Below are positions 7,801-17,400 of a DNA stretch of 39,660 nucleotides, in pieces; the first letter of the stretch is position 1, and each line of letters begins with the position of its first letter. The notes beneath the pieces were generated by a model, which saw only the letters and a list, made by a program, of their open reading frames with translations, was not told the origin of the DNA and did not search any database. The DNA is taken from positions 1 to 39,660 of the forward strand of contig JAOIOC010000008.1 in the NCBI GenBank assembly GCA_028140145.1, read 5' to 3'. The translations under genes and the position numbers were made by a program. Origin of the DNA: SAR86 cluster bacterium. Its GTDB lineage: Bacteria > Pseudomonadota > Gammaproteobacteria > Magnimaribacterales > AG-339-G14.

Positions 7801-10800
7801 ATCCTCTAGTGCTAGCGAAGCAGAAGGGACGGTCACGTATTCACTAACAGATGCCGATAATAAATTTGCGATCAATTCCGCAACCGGAGAAGTAACTCTG
7901 GCAAGCGCGCTTGATTTTGAAACCAAAACGTCGCACACCTTCACGGTTACGGCAACCGACGGCACAACGACCACATCGGAGACTTTTACACTTAACATTG
8001 GCGACGTTGATTTAGGAGGTTTGGTCACCAGTCAAAGCGCTTTAGCCACTGAAAATACCTCCAGCGGGACCGCACTTTATGCAGTGAGCAGCATTGAAAA
8101 CGACGGCGGTTCTCCAACCTATAGCATTACCGCCGGTAATGACGGAGGTTTGTTTGCGGTCAATTCTAGCACCGGAGCCATTTCAACCACCGCAACCGCG
8201 CTCGATTTTGAAACCGCTAAATCGCACACCCTTACCTTAACGGCGACGGTAGGCAGCGACACCACCTCAACCAATGTGGTTGTGCCGGTCTACAACGTTG
8301 AAGAACTTAATTCCTCTGTCCTACGTTATTCAGCAGATTACAATTCGACTTCACGCACCGGCTTTAGCGCGACCGCAACGCGGGGACCTACAGGTTCATC
8401 CCTTCCGGCGTATCAATTAGAGCAAGTAGGTACTACTAATACCACTAATATCACTGATGTAGACGATACCAGCAACAATTACGTGCCCGTGGAAATCGAT
8501 TCCGGAACCGCGCTCAATTGGCGCTACTACTTTCCAACCGATACCAGCGGCACCGGACAATACGCATTTGCACCTAACTCCGCTGCTCTCGATGGCAAGT
8601 ATTACAGTGTCTTAGGATCACCAGTAACCACTACTATTGCCAATGCAGAATTTATTTCCGCTGGGCGACTTAGTGACGGCAGCTTTTGGTTTATGACCAC
8701 CGATAAGGCAGCTGCCAATATTTCTTATTCTTCATCAAGCGGAGCACCGAATGTTCTGTTCTTGTGGAGTTTCAATAGTAACAGCTATGATAACGGTTCT
8801 TCTTCTGCAGCCAATAGATGGAAGGATGTTGTTACTGATGCGGGCGGAACTTTCACAGTACTTCATAATCCTGGTATCAGTAGTACTTGGCCAAGCGATC
8901 TGTCTGCTTACAACATCATTTTAGATTTTCGTTTGCCTTACAACGTCAGTCATGATTCAAATGCCTCGGCTTTAGCAAGTTATGTTCAAAATGGTGGTTA
9001 CTTATTTAAAATTTGGACAGAGAACGGTTGTTGTGGGAGCTCAACAACAATCACAGAAACAAATTCTATTTTATCTGCACTTGGCTACGGCTCATTTTCT
9101 CGACTCAGCAATCATAGCGGCTACAAAAATTTTAACATTCCATCATCTCTAACCAATAATTCCAATATCGATTTTAGTGCTGTAGTGGGCGATCAAATAC
9201 AGGTTGGTAACACCGAAGGAAGAATGAGCACTCCATCAGGGTGTTTTGATATTGGATCAGGAGCTTTTATCTGGTGTGATCCTTCAGGCAACGCTTCATC
9301 CTACACTGGAGTCTTTGGTGGTTTCGGAGGCGTGGATACAGTTTTAAATTATGCAAATGGTTATCAATCCAATAACAGATCTTGGTTTGATTGGCTGATC
9401 GGTTTAAATTCATCAGGTGGCACAACTTCAACTTATAACCTATACGAAGACCAAGTAACCATAGCTGGGGAGGTTTATACCGATGCCATGTTTACTAACT
9501 TCACTGCTAGCGGTAAGCGTGTTATTTCCATGGTGGTCATTCCGATTGAAAATTTCGCTGCCAGCGGCAGTAACAACGACTATTTTTACCCTAACTTTAT
9601 TCCAACCAACCTATGGTCTGACGGTGATGTTGGCCTAGATTATTGCACAGGCTATGGGTATTCAAGCTCGAACTGTAATACTTATAATAACGTCTACACT
9701 TATTCTCAGAAAGCTCTGGAGACTAACCATTATATTGATACAAACAGATGGCTTAGCAGTTCAGATACTAATGAGGTTCCTGAAGGTCAATCTCTATGGT
9801 GGCAAGTGCTTAATCCAAGCGGAGTGGGCGTCGGCCTTTGGGCACAAATTTCCTTTCAAGATTCATACGACGGTGCTTCAGGCAGCACGACACGCGATGA
9901 TCAAGACAGCTTATTAAACGTGATAATTTCTAATCTCGATTATCGTAAGAATGATACCGCTCGATACTCAGCAGGAGATACTGGGCTTGGGATGGATGGT
10001 TATCACTACTGGTCTTATCAAGGTGCGACCAATGTAGATAATGATAGTAAGGGAATTAATTACGGGCTTTCAGCTGTTGAATGTGCGACATCAACGGACT
10101 CCGGTTGTTTTTGGTCTGAGACCATCCATGACAGTAGATTGCCTGGCGGCGCCATGATCACATCTTCTGACCCGTATAAATCTGGTGATATGACTTTGAG
10201 TGTAAATTACAACTCAGATACTGATACCTTCAGTACGGGGACTTTTAATGCTGCAACCGTGAGTCAATATGTAAAAACTATCTCAAATCCGCAAGAATCA
10301 GCCTATTTAACTAATTTCAGAAATTCAACTTTCTATGAATCTTCTGCTTCTGATTACAGCGGTTTTTTTAGCGGTATCTTAGAGTTTGACGTCAGCGGCG
10401 TTGGTAATTCACAACTTGCTTCTATGCGTTCTGGCAGCACACTTGCTAGCTTTACGTTTGATACCATCAATGATGATGTACAAGTCGTGGCTCCGATGAC
10501 CGTCAGCGCAGCTCCATCCAATAACTATACGTCTACTTGGGCCACCGTGGATACGGGCTCCATGACTATTAAATTTGGCGATGCAACCAATGACACTGCA
10601 AAATCAGCTTATATTTCCAGTGAAGTATTTGGTGCGGAGATTCAAGACGATGGCACCCAAGTTGATGGCACTTCGGGTGGCTCCAATAACTTAGCTGGAG
10701 TGATGGTTTCTTACAATACTTTAGATAAAGAAGACTCTGATCTATTCCACGCCGGCGGTAATGATTCAATGCCGAATACTGCTTATTCAACGTGGGGCTT

Positions 10801-11353
10801 TTGGGCGATGAGTTCAGCGGACATCTCTCCTAATTCGGGTGCTCAAAACGCATCGGTGCACCTGGGTTCTTGGGTAGCGGGTGACGTGGTCGATCAAAGT
10901 GACATTCCAACCTCCGGTGCTGCATCTATGAGCGGAGCAGCGGTGATGAAAGTCGCATTGCGATATAACCAATCAGGGTCTAATTACGATGTCCACAAAT
11001 ACACGACCACCGCCGATGTCGCAGCTACCTTCAACTGGGGCGCGGCTAGCTATTCAGGTCAATTTGATTTTACTAATTTTGACGATAAAAATGCCATTGT
11101 CGCCAACGCAGGCTTTACCTCGTTTTCAATCAATATCTCCGGTTCGGGCGCCACTTATTCCGGCTCGTTAGCCGATACCAACAACGGCTGGACACGCGAA
11201 GCAGTGATAGCAGGTGCGCTCTACGGAACCAACGGTTCGGCTCCGGATGAAAGCGGCGGGCGCTTGGGCGTAAGCTTGAGCAAATCCGGTGCTCTAGGAA
11301 CAGCCGGCGCCAATGACTTCTATATGGCTGAAGGCATATATTTGATTGATTAA
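4850..11353 (+). CDS. Giant secreted FecR/cadherin-repeat surface protein, copy 1
   Basis: A 2167-residue protein. I chose the ATG at 4850, not the TTG at 4772, because copy 2 starts at the matching codon with the same MSKK. Order of parts: Sec signal peptide ending near TGVIGAQE (no lipobox Cys); FecR-type domain (about 55-200, with GTAFTVGPNSSVTL and NAATVGIRGG); acidic Glu/Ser linker (about 220-396); a Thr/Glu stretch; seven cadherin-like repeats (about 475-1150, each with an LDxET motif and an SDG or TDG strand end); a long unassigned Ser/Asn/aromatic-rich region containing a diverged domain (about 1293-1527); and a C-terminal segment with GWTREAVIAGALYG and ESGGRLGVSL, resembling TbpB-type barrels. 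It is likely a calcium-stabilised surface adhesin or recognition protein. It has no RTX repeats or autotransporter barrel. Confidence 0.88.
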   Translation: MSKKVLHFLVPSKPSTILFSALLLITGVIGAQERIGVAAAVDTTTTDLTLEQERRLVDEGYKIIQNHTIETDENGKAQMLLIDGTAFTVGPNSSVTLDSFIYNPETAEGSLTVTSKGLMRLVGGKVTKSNPAIIRTNAATVGIRGGIVFVDSEGDTTEASFIYGDEMSVTPNLNQDGTYVLTRNGFIVVVDDPLEDVEDVSLLTADQLRSMQQSLQGSPEEEEEESEEESSEEGESEEESEEEESEEEESEEEESEEEESEEEESEEESEEESEEEESEEESSEEESSEEESEEESSEDSNEEESSEDSDSESESEDSGSEESESSDDAGTEDDSSESSSEEGSEAGSDSETTESESESEVGSDTGSSDEAGTTEAGGSEADASPDTDALDTGPDTDSEPEIDESALDSSGISDNSSAVAPDQLTTATDIDTGAEIEVATETETETQEETEVVEDVTEVAQETAADESVGAPEVDVVATTSVTENESNTTVATLSITNPGENEINFEITGEDSDKVVFDPETNSIQLIDGLDHETNETLDITLVVTDDLGNIQINDLTIEVDDVNEAPSMLSMTHNNLISVNASINDVQANGSNISETTEIGAVVADITVADPDGDTVQYTLAGTGSDNFAISNSGEITLTSELNFESQSQFTIQVVSSDGINEIVQDVVIYVVNDNEAPSVTLDNFQVAENAAAGTVLATATGLDPEGVDVTYTIAGTGSENFQIDNNGNITLVDSLDYETTESYELTIFVSDGLFTVPKVVTVSITDSNEAPSVTSSVAFNSFLENTAVGTTIATSTGSDPEDDTITYSLSGTGSDKFSVDADGKVTLASALDYETATSYSINLNASDGTSTTTKVLTINVGNVAELVYSGSLAASSQNETISTGSVILSSSTSGEEGTVTYSISDPDNKFAINSSTGEVTLANALDHETKTSHSFTVTASDGSNSESQTFTLQINDVDFSLSASLASASQLETISTGSTILSSSASEAEGTVTYSLTDADNKFAINSATGEVTLASALDFETKTSHTFTVTATDGTTTTSETFTLNIGDVDLGGLVTSQSALATENTSSGTALYAVSSIENDGGSPTYSITAGNDGGLFAVNSSTGAISTTATALDFETAKSHTLTLTATVGSDTTSTNVVVPVYNVEELNSSVLRYSADYNSTSRTGFSATATRGPTGSSLPAYQLEQVGTTNTTNITDVDDTSNNYVPVEIDSGTALNWRYYFPTDTSGTGQYAFAPNSAALDGKYYSVLGSPVTTTIANAEFISAGRLSDGSFWFMTTDKAAANISYSSSSGAPNVLFLWSFNSNSYDNGSSSAANRWKDVVTDAGGTFTVLHNPGISSTWPSDLSAYNIILDFRLPYNVSHDSNASALASYVQNGGYLFKIWTENGCCGSSTTITETNSILSALGYGSFSRLSNHSGYKNFNIPSSLTNNSNIDFSAVVGDQIQVGNTEGRMSTPSGCFDIGSGAFIWCDPSGNASSYTGVFGGFGGVDTVLNYANGYQSNNRSWFDWLIGLNSSGGTTSTYNLYEDQVTIAGEVYTDAMFTNFTASGKRVISMVVIPIENFAASGSNNDYFYPNFIPTNLWSDGDVGLDYCTGYGYSSSNCNTYNNVYTYSQKALETNHYIDTNRWLSSSDTNEVPEGQSLWWQVLNPSGVGVGLWAQISFQDSYDGASGSTTRDDQDSLLNVIISNLDYRKNDTARYSAGDTGLGMDGYHYWSYQGATNVDNDSKGINYGLSAVECATSTDSGCFWSETIHDSRLPGGAMITSSDPYKSGDMTLSVNYNSDTDTFSTGTFNAATVSQYVKTISNPQESAYLTNFRNSTFYESSASDYSGFFSGILEFDVSGVGNSQLASMRSGSTLASFTFDTINDDVQVVAPMTVSAAPSNNYTSTWATVDTGSMTIKFGDATNDTAKSAYISSEVFGAEIQDDGTQVDGTSGGSNNLAGVMVSYNTLDKEDSDLFHAGGNDSMPNTAYSTWGFWAMSSADISPNSGAQNASVHLGSWVAGDVVDQSDIPTSGAASMSGAAVMKVALRYNQSGSNYDVHKYTTTADVAATFNWGAASYSGQFDFTNFDDKNAIVANAGFTSFSINISGSGATYSGSLADTNNGWTREAVIAGALYGTNGSAPDESGGRLGVSLSKSGALGTAGANDFYMAEGIYLID
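5507..6037 (+). repeat. Glu/Ser low-complexity repeat, copy 1 (about 177 residues)
   Basis: GAAGAAGAATCC-type codon repeats encode EEESE units of about 15 bases, decaying downstream into Ser/Asp/Gly/Thr-rich sequence. Unit order is irregular and synonymous codons vary (TCC, TCA, TCT, AGC), so it is an old repeat, not a fresh perfect one. The matching linker of copy 2 is 121 residues, so length has changed since duplication. The protein stretch is extremely acidic and probably an extended cation-binding spacer. Confidence 0.85.
8726..9430 (+). other. Fast-diverging domain of copy 1
   Basis: About 235 residues between well-conserved flanks (FWFMTTDKA before, YNLYEDQVTIAG after) that show almost no direct similarity to copy 2. 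Visible order: strand NVLFLWSFN, then LSAYNIILDFRLP, then ALASYVQNGGYLFKIW with CC after it, then a Cys pair in PSGCFDIGSGAFIWC. The alternating strand/helix pattern with YVQNGGYLF resembles the class-I glutamine amidotransferase-like (Rossmann-type) fold. The base composition looks more AT-rich than the flanks. Confidence 0.6.
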
Positions 11354-11423
11354 TTAAAAAAATCAAAGAAAATACTCTATCCAACCTAATAAAACCTTGT
11401 AACTAAGGGAAAAAATGGATTTT

Positions 11424-11448
11424 TGGGTTAAAATATGACAAAATGTCA
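11424..11448 (+). promoter_or_regulatory. Candidate promoter/operator of second giant gene
   Basis: TGACA-AAA-TGTCA (11436-11448) is the counterpart of the palindrome before copy 1, with the outer arm bases changed. TTTGGGT precedes it and AAAAGATT links it to the ATG at 11461, as in copy 1. A TTAAAAT -10-like stretch overlaps its left side. The two copies therefore probably respond to the same regulator, copy 1 having the better palindrome. Confidence 0.42.
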
Positions 11449-11460
11449 GAATAAAAGATT

Positions 11461-14400
11461 ATGAGCAAGAAAGGGTTACATTTTCTTGCGCCACCTAAAC
11501 CATCAACCATACTGTTTAGTGCGTTACTTTTTATAACAGGAGTAATTCAAGCGCAAGAACGAATCGGAGTCGCCGCAGCGGTAGACACCACCACTACTGA
11601 TTTAACTTTGGAACAAGAACGTAAACTTGTCGACGAAGGTTACAAAATCATCCAAAACCATACGATTGAAACCGACGAGAACGGAAAGGCGCAGATGCTT
11701 CTGGTTGATGGAACTGCGTTTACCGTTGGACCAAACTCGTCGGTTACCCTCGATTCATTCATTTACAATCCGGAAACCGCCGAAGGTTCCCTGACGGTCA
11801 CCAGTAAAGGGTTGATGCGACTGGTAGGCGGAAAGGTCACCAAAAATAACCCTGCGATTATTCGAACCAACGCAGCAACCGTCGGTATCAGAGGGGGTAT
11901 TGTCTTTGTCGATAGCCAAGGTGAGACCACCGAAGCTTCCTTTATTTACGGTGATGAGATGACCGTGACTCCGTCGTTAAATCAGGACGGTACTTATGTT
12001 CTGACTCGAAACGGGTTTGTCGTTGTGGTTGATGATCCGTTAGAAGACGTTGAAGACGTTTCATTGCTGACTGCCGAACAATTGCTAGCAATGCAAGAAA
12101 GCTTGCAAGGCTCACCTGAAGAAGAGGAATCCGAGGAGGAAAGCAGCGAAGAAGGCGAAGCCGAAGAAGAACAAACCGAAGAAGAAGAGTCCGAAGAGGA
12201 AGAATCCGAAGAAGAAGCAGAAGAAGAGGGTGAGACCGAAGAGGAGAGCAGCGAAGAAGAGTCCGAAGAGGAAAGCAGCGAGGAAGAATCAAGCGAAGAA
12301 TCCAGCGAAGAGGACAGTTCCGAAGATTCAGAGTCCGAGTCCGATACCGAGGATAGTTCCGATAACGAAAGCAGCGATGAAGCCGGAGCAGAGGACGACG
12401 CTTCAGATTCTGGTTCCGATTCTACGGAAAATGAGAGCGATGTTGGTTCGGAAGACTCTCTCGAAACCGAGACGGAGACCGACAGCGAACCGGAAATTGA
12501 TGAAAGTGCACTCGACTCTAGCGGTATTTCCGACAACTCTTCCGATGTTGAACCCGATCAATTAACCACCGCCACTGATATCGATACCGGGAATGACTTT
12601 GACGTTGAGACCGAAACCGAAAACGAACCTGCCGAGGAAACTGAGGTAGTCGAAGACGTAACCGAAGTTGCGCAAGAAACAGCTGCCGATGAATCGGTCG
12701 GTGCGCCGGAAGTGGATATCGTTGCCACGCCGTCAGTTATAGAAAACGAGGACAGTAAGACCATTGCGACGCTATCGATCACCAATCCAGGAGATGTTGA
12801 GATTAACTTTGAGATCACCGGAGAGGACAGCGATAAAGTAGTTTTCAATCCGGATACTAACTCTATAGAACTTATAAGTGGCTTGGATCACGAAACCAAT
12901 GAAACTTTAGACATTACCTTGGTGGTCACCGATGACCAAGGGAACATTCAATTAAACGACATCAGTATTGACGTGGAAGACGTCAACGAAGCACCAAGCA
13001 TGCTTTCGATGACCCACAATAATTTACTCTCTGCCAACGCGTCGATAAACGACGTTCAAGCCAACGCATCCAACATTAGCGAGACTTCTGAACTAGGCTC
13101 GGTAGTGGCCGACATCACCGTCGCCGATCCCGATGGTGATACCGTGCAATACACGCTTACCGGAGCGGGCAGTGACAATTTCGCTATTTCTAATTCCGGT
13201 GAAATCACTCTGAAATCAGAGTTAAATTTTGAATCTCAAAGCCAATTTACCATTCAAGTGGTCAGCTCGGACGGGATCAATGAGATTGTCCAAGACGTCG
13301 TTATCTATGTGGTCAACGATAACGAAGCGCCAAGCGTAACTCTTGATAATTTTACGGTAGCTGAAAATGCAGCTTCGGGAACAACTTTGGCAACAGCCAC
13401 CGGGTTAGATCCAGAAGGCTCAAACGTTAGTTATTTTTTATCCGGACAGGGCAGCGAGAATTTTCAAATCGATGCAGATGGAAACATAACGCTGGACGGA
13501 ACTTTAGACTACGAAGCAAATCAAAGCTACGAATTAACGGTTTTTGCTAGCGACGGTTTATTTACCGTGCCAAAAACCGTAACCGTTACCGTCACCGATG
13601 CCAACGAAGCTCCGAGCGTCAGTGCTGCGGTTGCTTTTAACTCATTTCAAGAGACTACCGCAGTGGGCACCACCATTGCTACTACCACGGGTACGGATCC
13701 AGAGAGCGACACCATCTCGTATTCACTCTCCGGCACCGGCAGCGAAAAATTCAGCGTCGATGCGGAGGGAAAAATTACCCTTGCTAGCTCGCTAGATTAC
13801 GAAACTGCCACTTCTTACAGTATCAATTTAAATGCCTCGGACGGCTCTAATGTAACGACCAAAACTCTGACCATTAACGTCGGTAACGTCGCTGAATTAT
13901 CTTATACCGGAACTCTGGCAGCCAGCTCTCAGAATGAATCGATTGCCACCGGATCGGCCATTTTAAGTTCAAGCACCAGCGGTGCCGAAGGCACCGTCAC
14001 CTATTCCATTACCGATCCGGATAATAAATTTGCTATTAACTCCTCCACCGGGGAAGTGACCTTGGCAAGTGCACTTGATTTTGAAACCAATACCTCGCAT
14101 TCGTTTACCGTTACTGCAAGCGATGGCAGCAACAGCGAGTCGCAAACTTTTACCTTACAAATTAACGATGTTGATTTATCGCTTTCCGCTAGCCTAGCCA
14201 GTGGCAGTCAACTTGAAACCGTATCAACCGGTGCTACCATTTTGTCCTCCTCAACCAGTAACGCAGAAGGGACGGTCACCTATTCACTGACCGATGCCGA
14301 TAATAAATTCGCAATCAATTCATCGACCGGACAAGTGACTTTAGCCAACGCGTTGGATTACGAAACCAAAACGTCGCATACCTTTACGGTGACGGCAACC

Positions 14401-17400
14401 GACGGGATAACGACCACATCTGAAACGTTTACGCTCAACATTGGCGACGTTGATTTGGGCGGCTTGGTCACCAGTCAAAGCGCTTTAGCCACTGAAAATA
14501 CCTCCAGCGGGACTGGGCTATACACCGTAAGCAGCATAGAAAGCGACGGCGGTTCTCCAACCTACAGCATTACCGCCGGTAATGACGCAGGTTTGTTCGC
14601 AGTTAATTCAAGCACCGGAGCAATTTCAACCACCGCAACCGCGCTCGATTTTGAAACCGCTAAATCGCACACTCTTACATTAACAGCAACACAAGGTAGC
14701 GATACCACCTCAACCAATATCGTTGTGCCGGTTACCAACCAAAATGAAATAGATTCGGTGGTGTTACGATATTCTGCCGATTATCATGCGGTTTCTAGAT
14801 CGGGCTTTGCTGCAACGGCAACCAGAGGACCGTCTGGATCCAGTTTGCCGAATTATTATTTAGAACAAGTCGGTACGGCGCCTACCGATGATATTACAGA
14901 CGTTGACAACACAAACAATAATTCCGTTCCGGTCGAAATTGCCGGAGGCACGGCACTCAATTGGCGCTACTTCTTTCCAACCGACACCGGCGGCAACGGA
15001 CAATTCGCATTTGCACCTAACTCCGCTTCGGTCGACGGTAAGTACAAAAGCCTTTTGGGCACGTCGGTAGAAACGACCATTAGCAACTCAGAAGTTATTT
15101 CAGCAGGCAGAATGAAAGGCGGTAATTTCTGGTTCATGACCACTGATAAGGCCGGAGCATCCATTAACTTTAATAGCACTGATAATGCTGGCGATCTTTT
15201 TTTAAACCAAAACTACAATAATTACGAAAGTTATTGGATAACTGCAAATAATGAATTGGCATCGCCTTTTAATGTGGATAATCAAAGCACACTGAGAGCT
15301 TACTCATCGTCAGATATAGCAAATGCTGCAGTAGTAGTCGATGGGGCGGAGCAATGCTTCACCGATCGAGATTGTAACAGTGCTCTTCATCTTGGAGAGA
15401 TGGCTTCTAATCGAACAACTGCATTATCATTTATTCAACAAGAAAATAAAGTTCTAATCCTTGTAGGAGAGAATTCGAACTGGTCTGAAAAAAATGATTC
15501 CATAGTGACATTTCTTGAGACCATCATGAGTGGAAGCGACTTTAGTTGGACCAACGGAGGAAGTCTTTCCGCATTAAATTTTACTTTTGGCGGCACAAAT
15601 TTTGTTAATTCATCCAATCTTGGTGAAATGCCTTCTACTTTGAATTGCGACTCAAATTTTAATACTTACTGTTATGGTTCTTGGGCTTTCTTTCCGGCCT
15701 CAATGACTGACTCGCAGTATAAATCAGATGTATTTGTTTGGCTTGATGTTAATCAGCCTGACAATACTAGTCTAGATACACAAATGTTATCTTATGCTCA
15801 AAACCTGACAACCACCTCTTCATCATACAACCTCTTTGAAGATCAAGTCACCATAGCGGGCAGGGTTGATGAGCGCTTCCCGTCGAATACGGCAAGGCAT
15901 ATCTACGCATTTGCGGTTATCCCGCGAGAGCACTTTTCTCCTAGCGGAACCAGCAACGATTATTTTTATCCAAACTTCATACCGACATCGATTTGGAGCT
16001 ACGGGGACGTTGGTGTTGATTACTGCCTGGCAGTAGACACTCAAAGCAATTGCAACAGTGACTATTCAAATGCTTACCAATGGCATGAATTGGCTTTTAG
16101 AACCGGTAGTAGTTCTATTATCCATACTAGCCGATTTGGTTGGGGCACTAACAATGTGCCAGAAGGCATGTCTCTTTGGTATCAACACATCGATGATGAT
16201 GTGTACACTGGACTTAATAACCAGGGCGTACTCCCTGGGTTGTGGGCACAAATTTCTTTTAAAGATTCTTACGACGGAGCTTCAGGATCAACTACTAGAG
16301 ACGATCAGGAAAGTTTGTTAAACGTGGTTATTTCTCAAATGGATGCCCGAAAGAATGACACCACTAGGTACTCGGTTGGTGATACCAACATTGGGTTAGA
16401 CGGTTATCATTATTGGTCTTATCAGCAACCCACCAATGCTAACGATAACAGCAGCGCAATCGTCTACGGCACCTCAGTCATAGAGTGCGCCACGGCTAAC
16501 GATGTCGGTTGTTTTTACGGCGGCTCTGCAATCAATACTAAAGCTGCGATGCTGACATCTTCCGATCCTTACAAGTCCGGAGACATGACGTTGAGTGTGA
16601 GTTACGACGGTAATGCCGATACTTTTTCGACCGGCTCCTTTGACCAAGCTATGCTTAAAGAATACTCGAATCCTAGTTCATCTACTGGAACGAATAATTA
16701 TACTTTTGATCATTTTAAAACCAGAGGAGGGATCAGTGGCCTTGGATATGATCCGTCTGGCTTTAGCGGATTTTTCAGTGGTATCTTAGAGTTTGACGTC
16801 AGCGGGACGGGTAATTCCCAACTGGCTTCGTTGCGTTCGAGTTCTACCTTGGCAACTTTCACTTTTGATAGCACTTACCACGATGTCCAGGTTGTAGCTC
16901 CGGTCACGGTTAGCGCAGCCCCTACTAACAATTACACCGCGACTTGGTCAGCTGTGGATACCGGATCAATGACATTGAAGTTTGGCGATGCCGATAACGA
17001 CGAGGCTAAGTCGGCTTATTTTTCTTGGGATGTGCTTGCGGCTGAGATTCAAGACGACGGGACCCAGATCGACGGCACCTCAGGCGGGTCAAACAATTTA
17101 GCCGGTGTGATGGTTTCCTTTAATACACTCGACACGCCTGATTCTGATTTGTTTCATTCCGGCGGCAACGATGCCATTCCGGACACTACTTATTCCAGTT
17201 GGGGTTTTTGGGCCATGAGCGCGGCGGATATTTCACCTAACTCAGGTACGCAAAACGCCTCAGTGCACCTAGGCACCTGGGTCGGTGGAGAAGTTCTAGA
17301 CCAAAGCGAAGTGCCGACTTCCGGTTCGGCCTCCATGAGCGGTGCAGCGGTAATGAGCGTTGCCTACCGATACAATAAATCCGGCACTGACTACGACGTG

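Noticed and set aside
11942..12536. Long minus-strand open frames opposite the acidic linkers (Leu/Arg- or Ser-rich), also around 5478-5867.
   Set aside because: They arise because GAAGAATCC-type repeats have no stop codons in reverse frames; composition is unlike any real protein and the plus frame is clearly coding.
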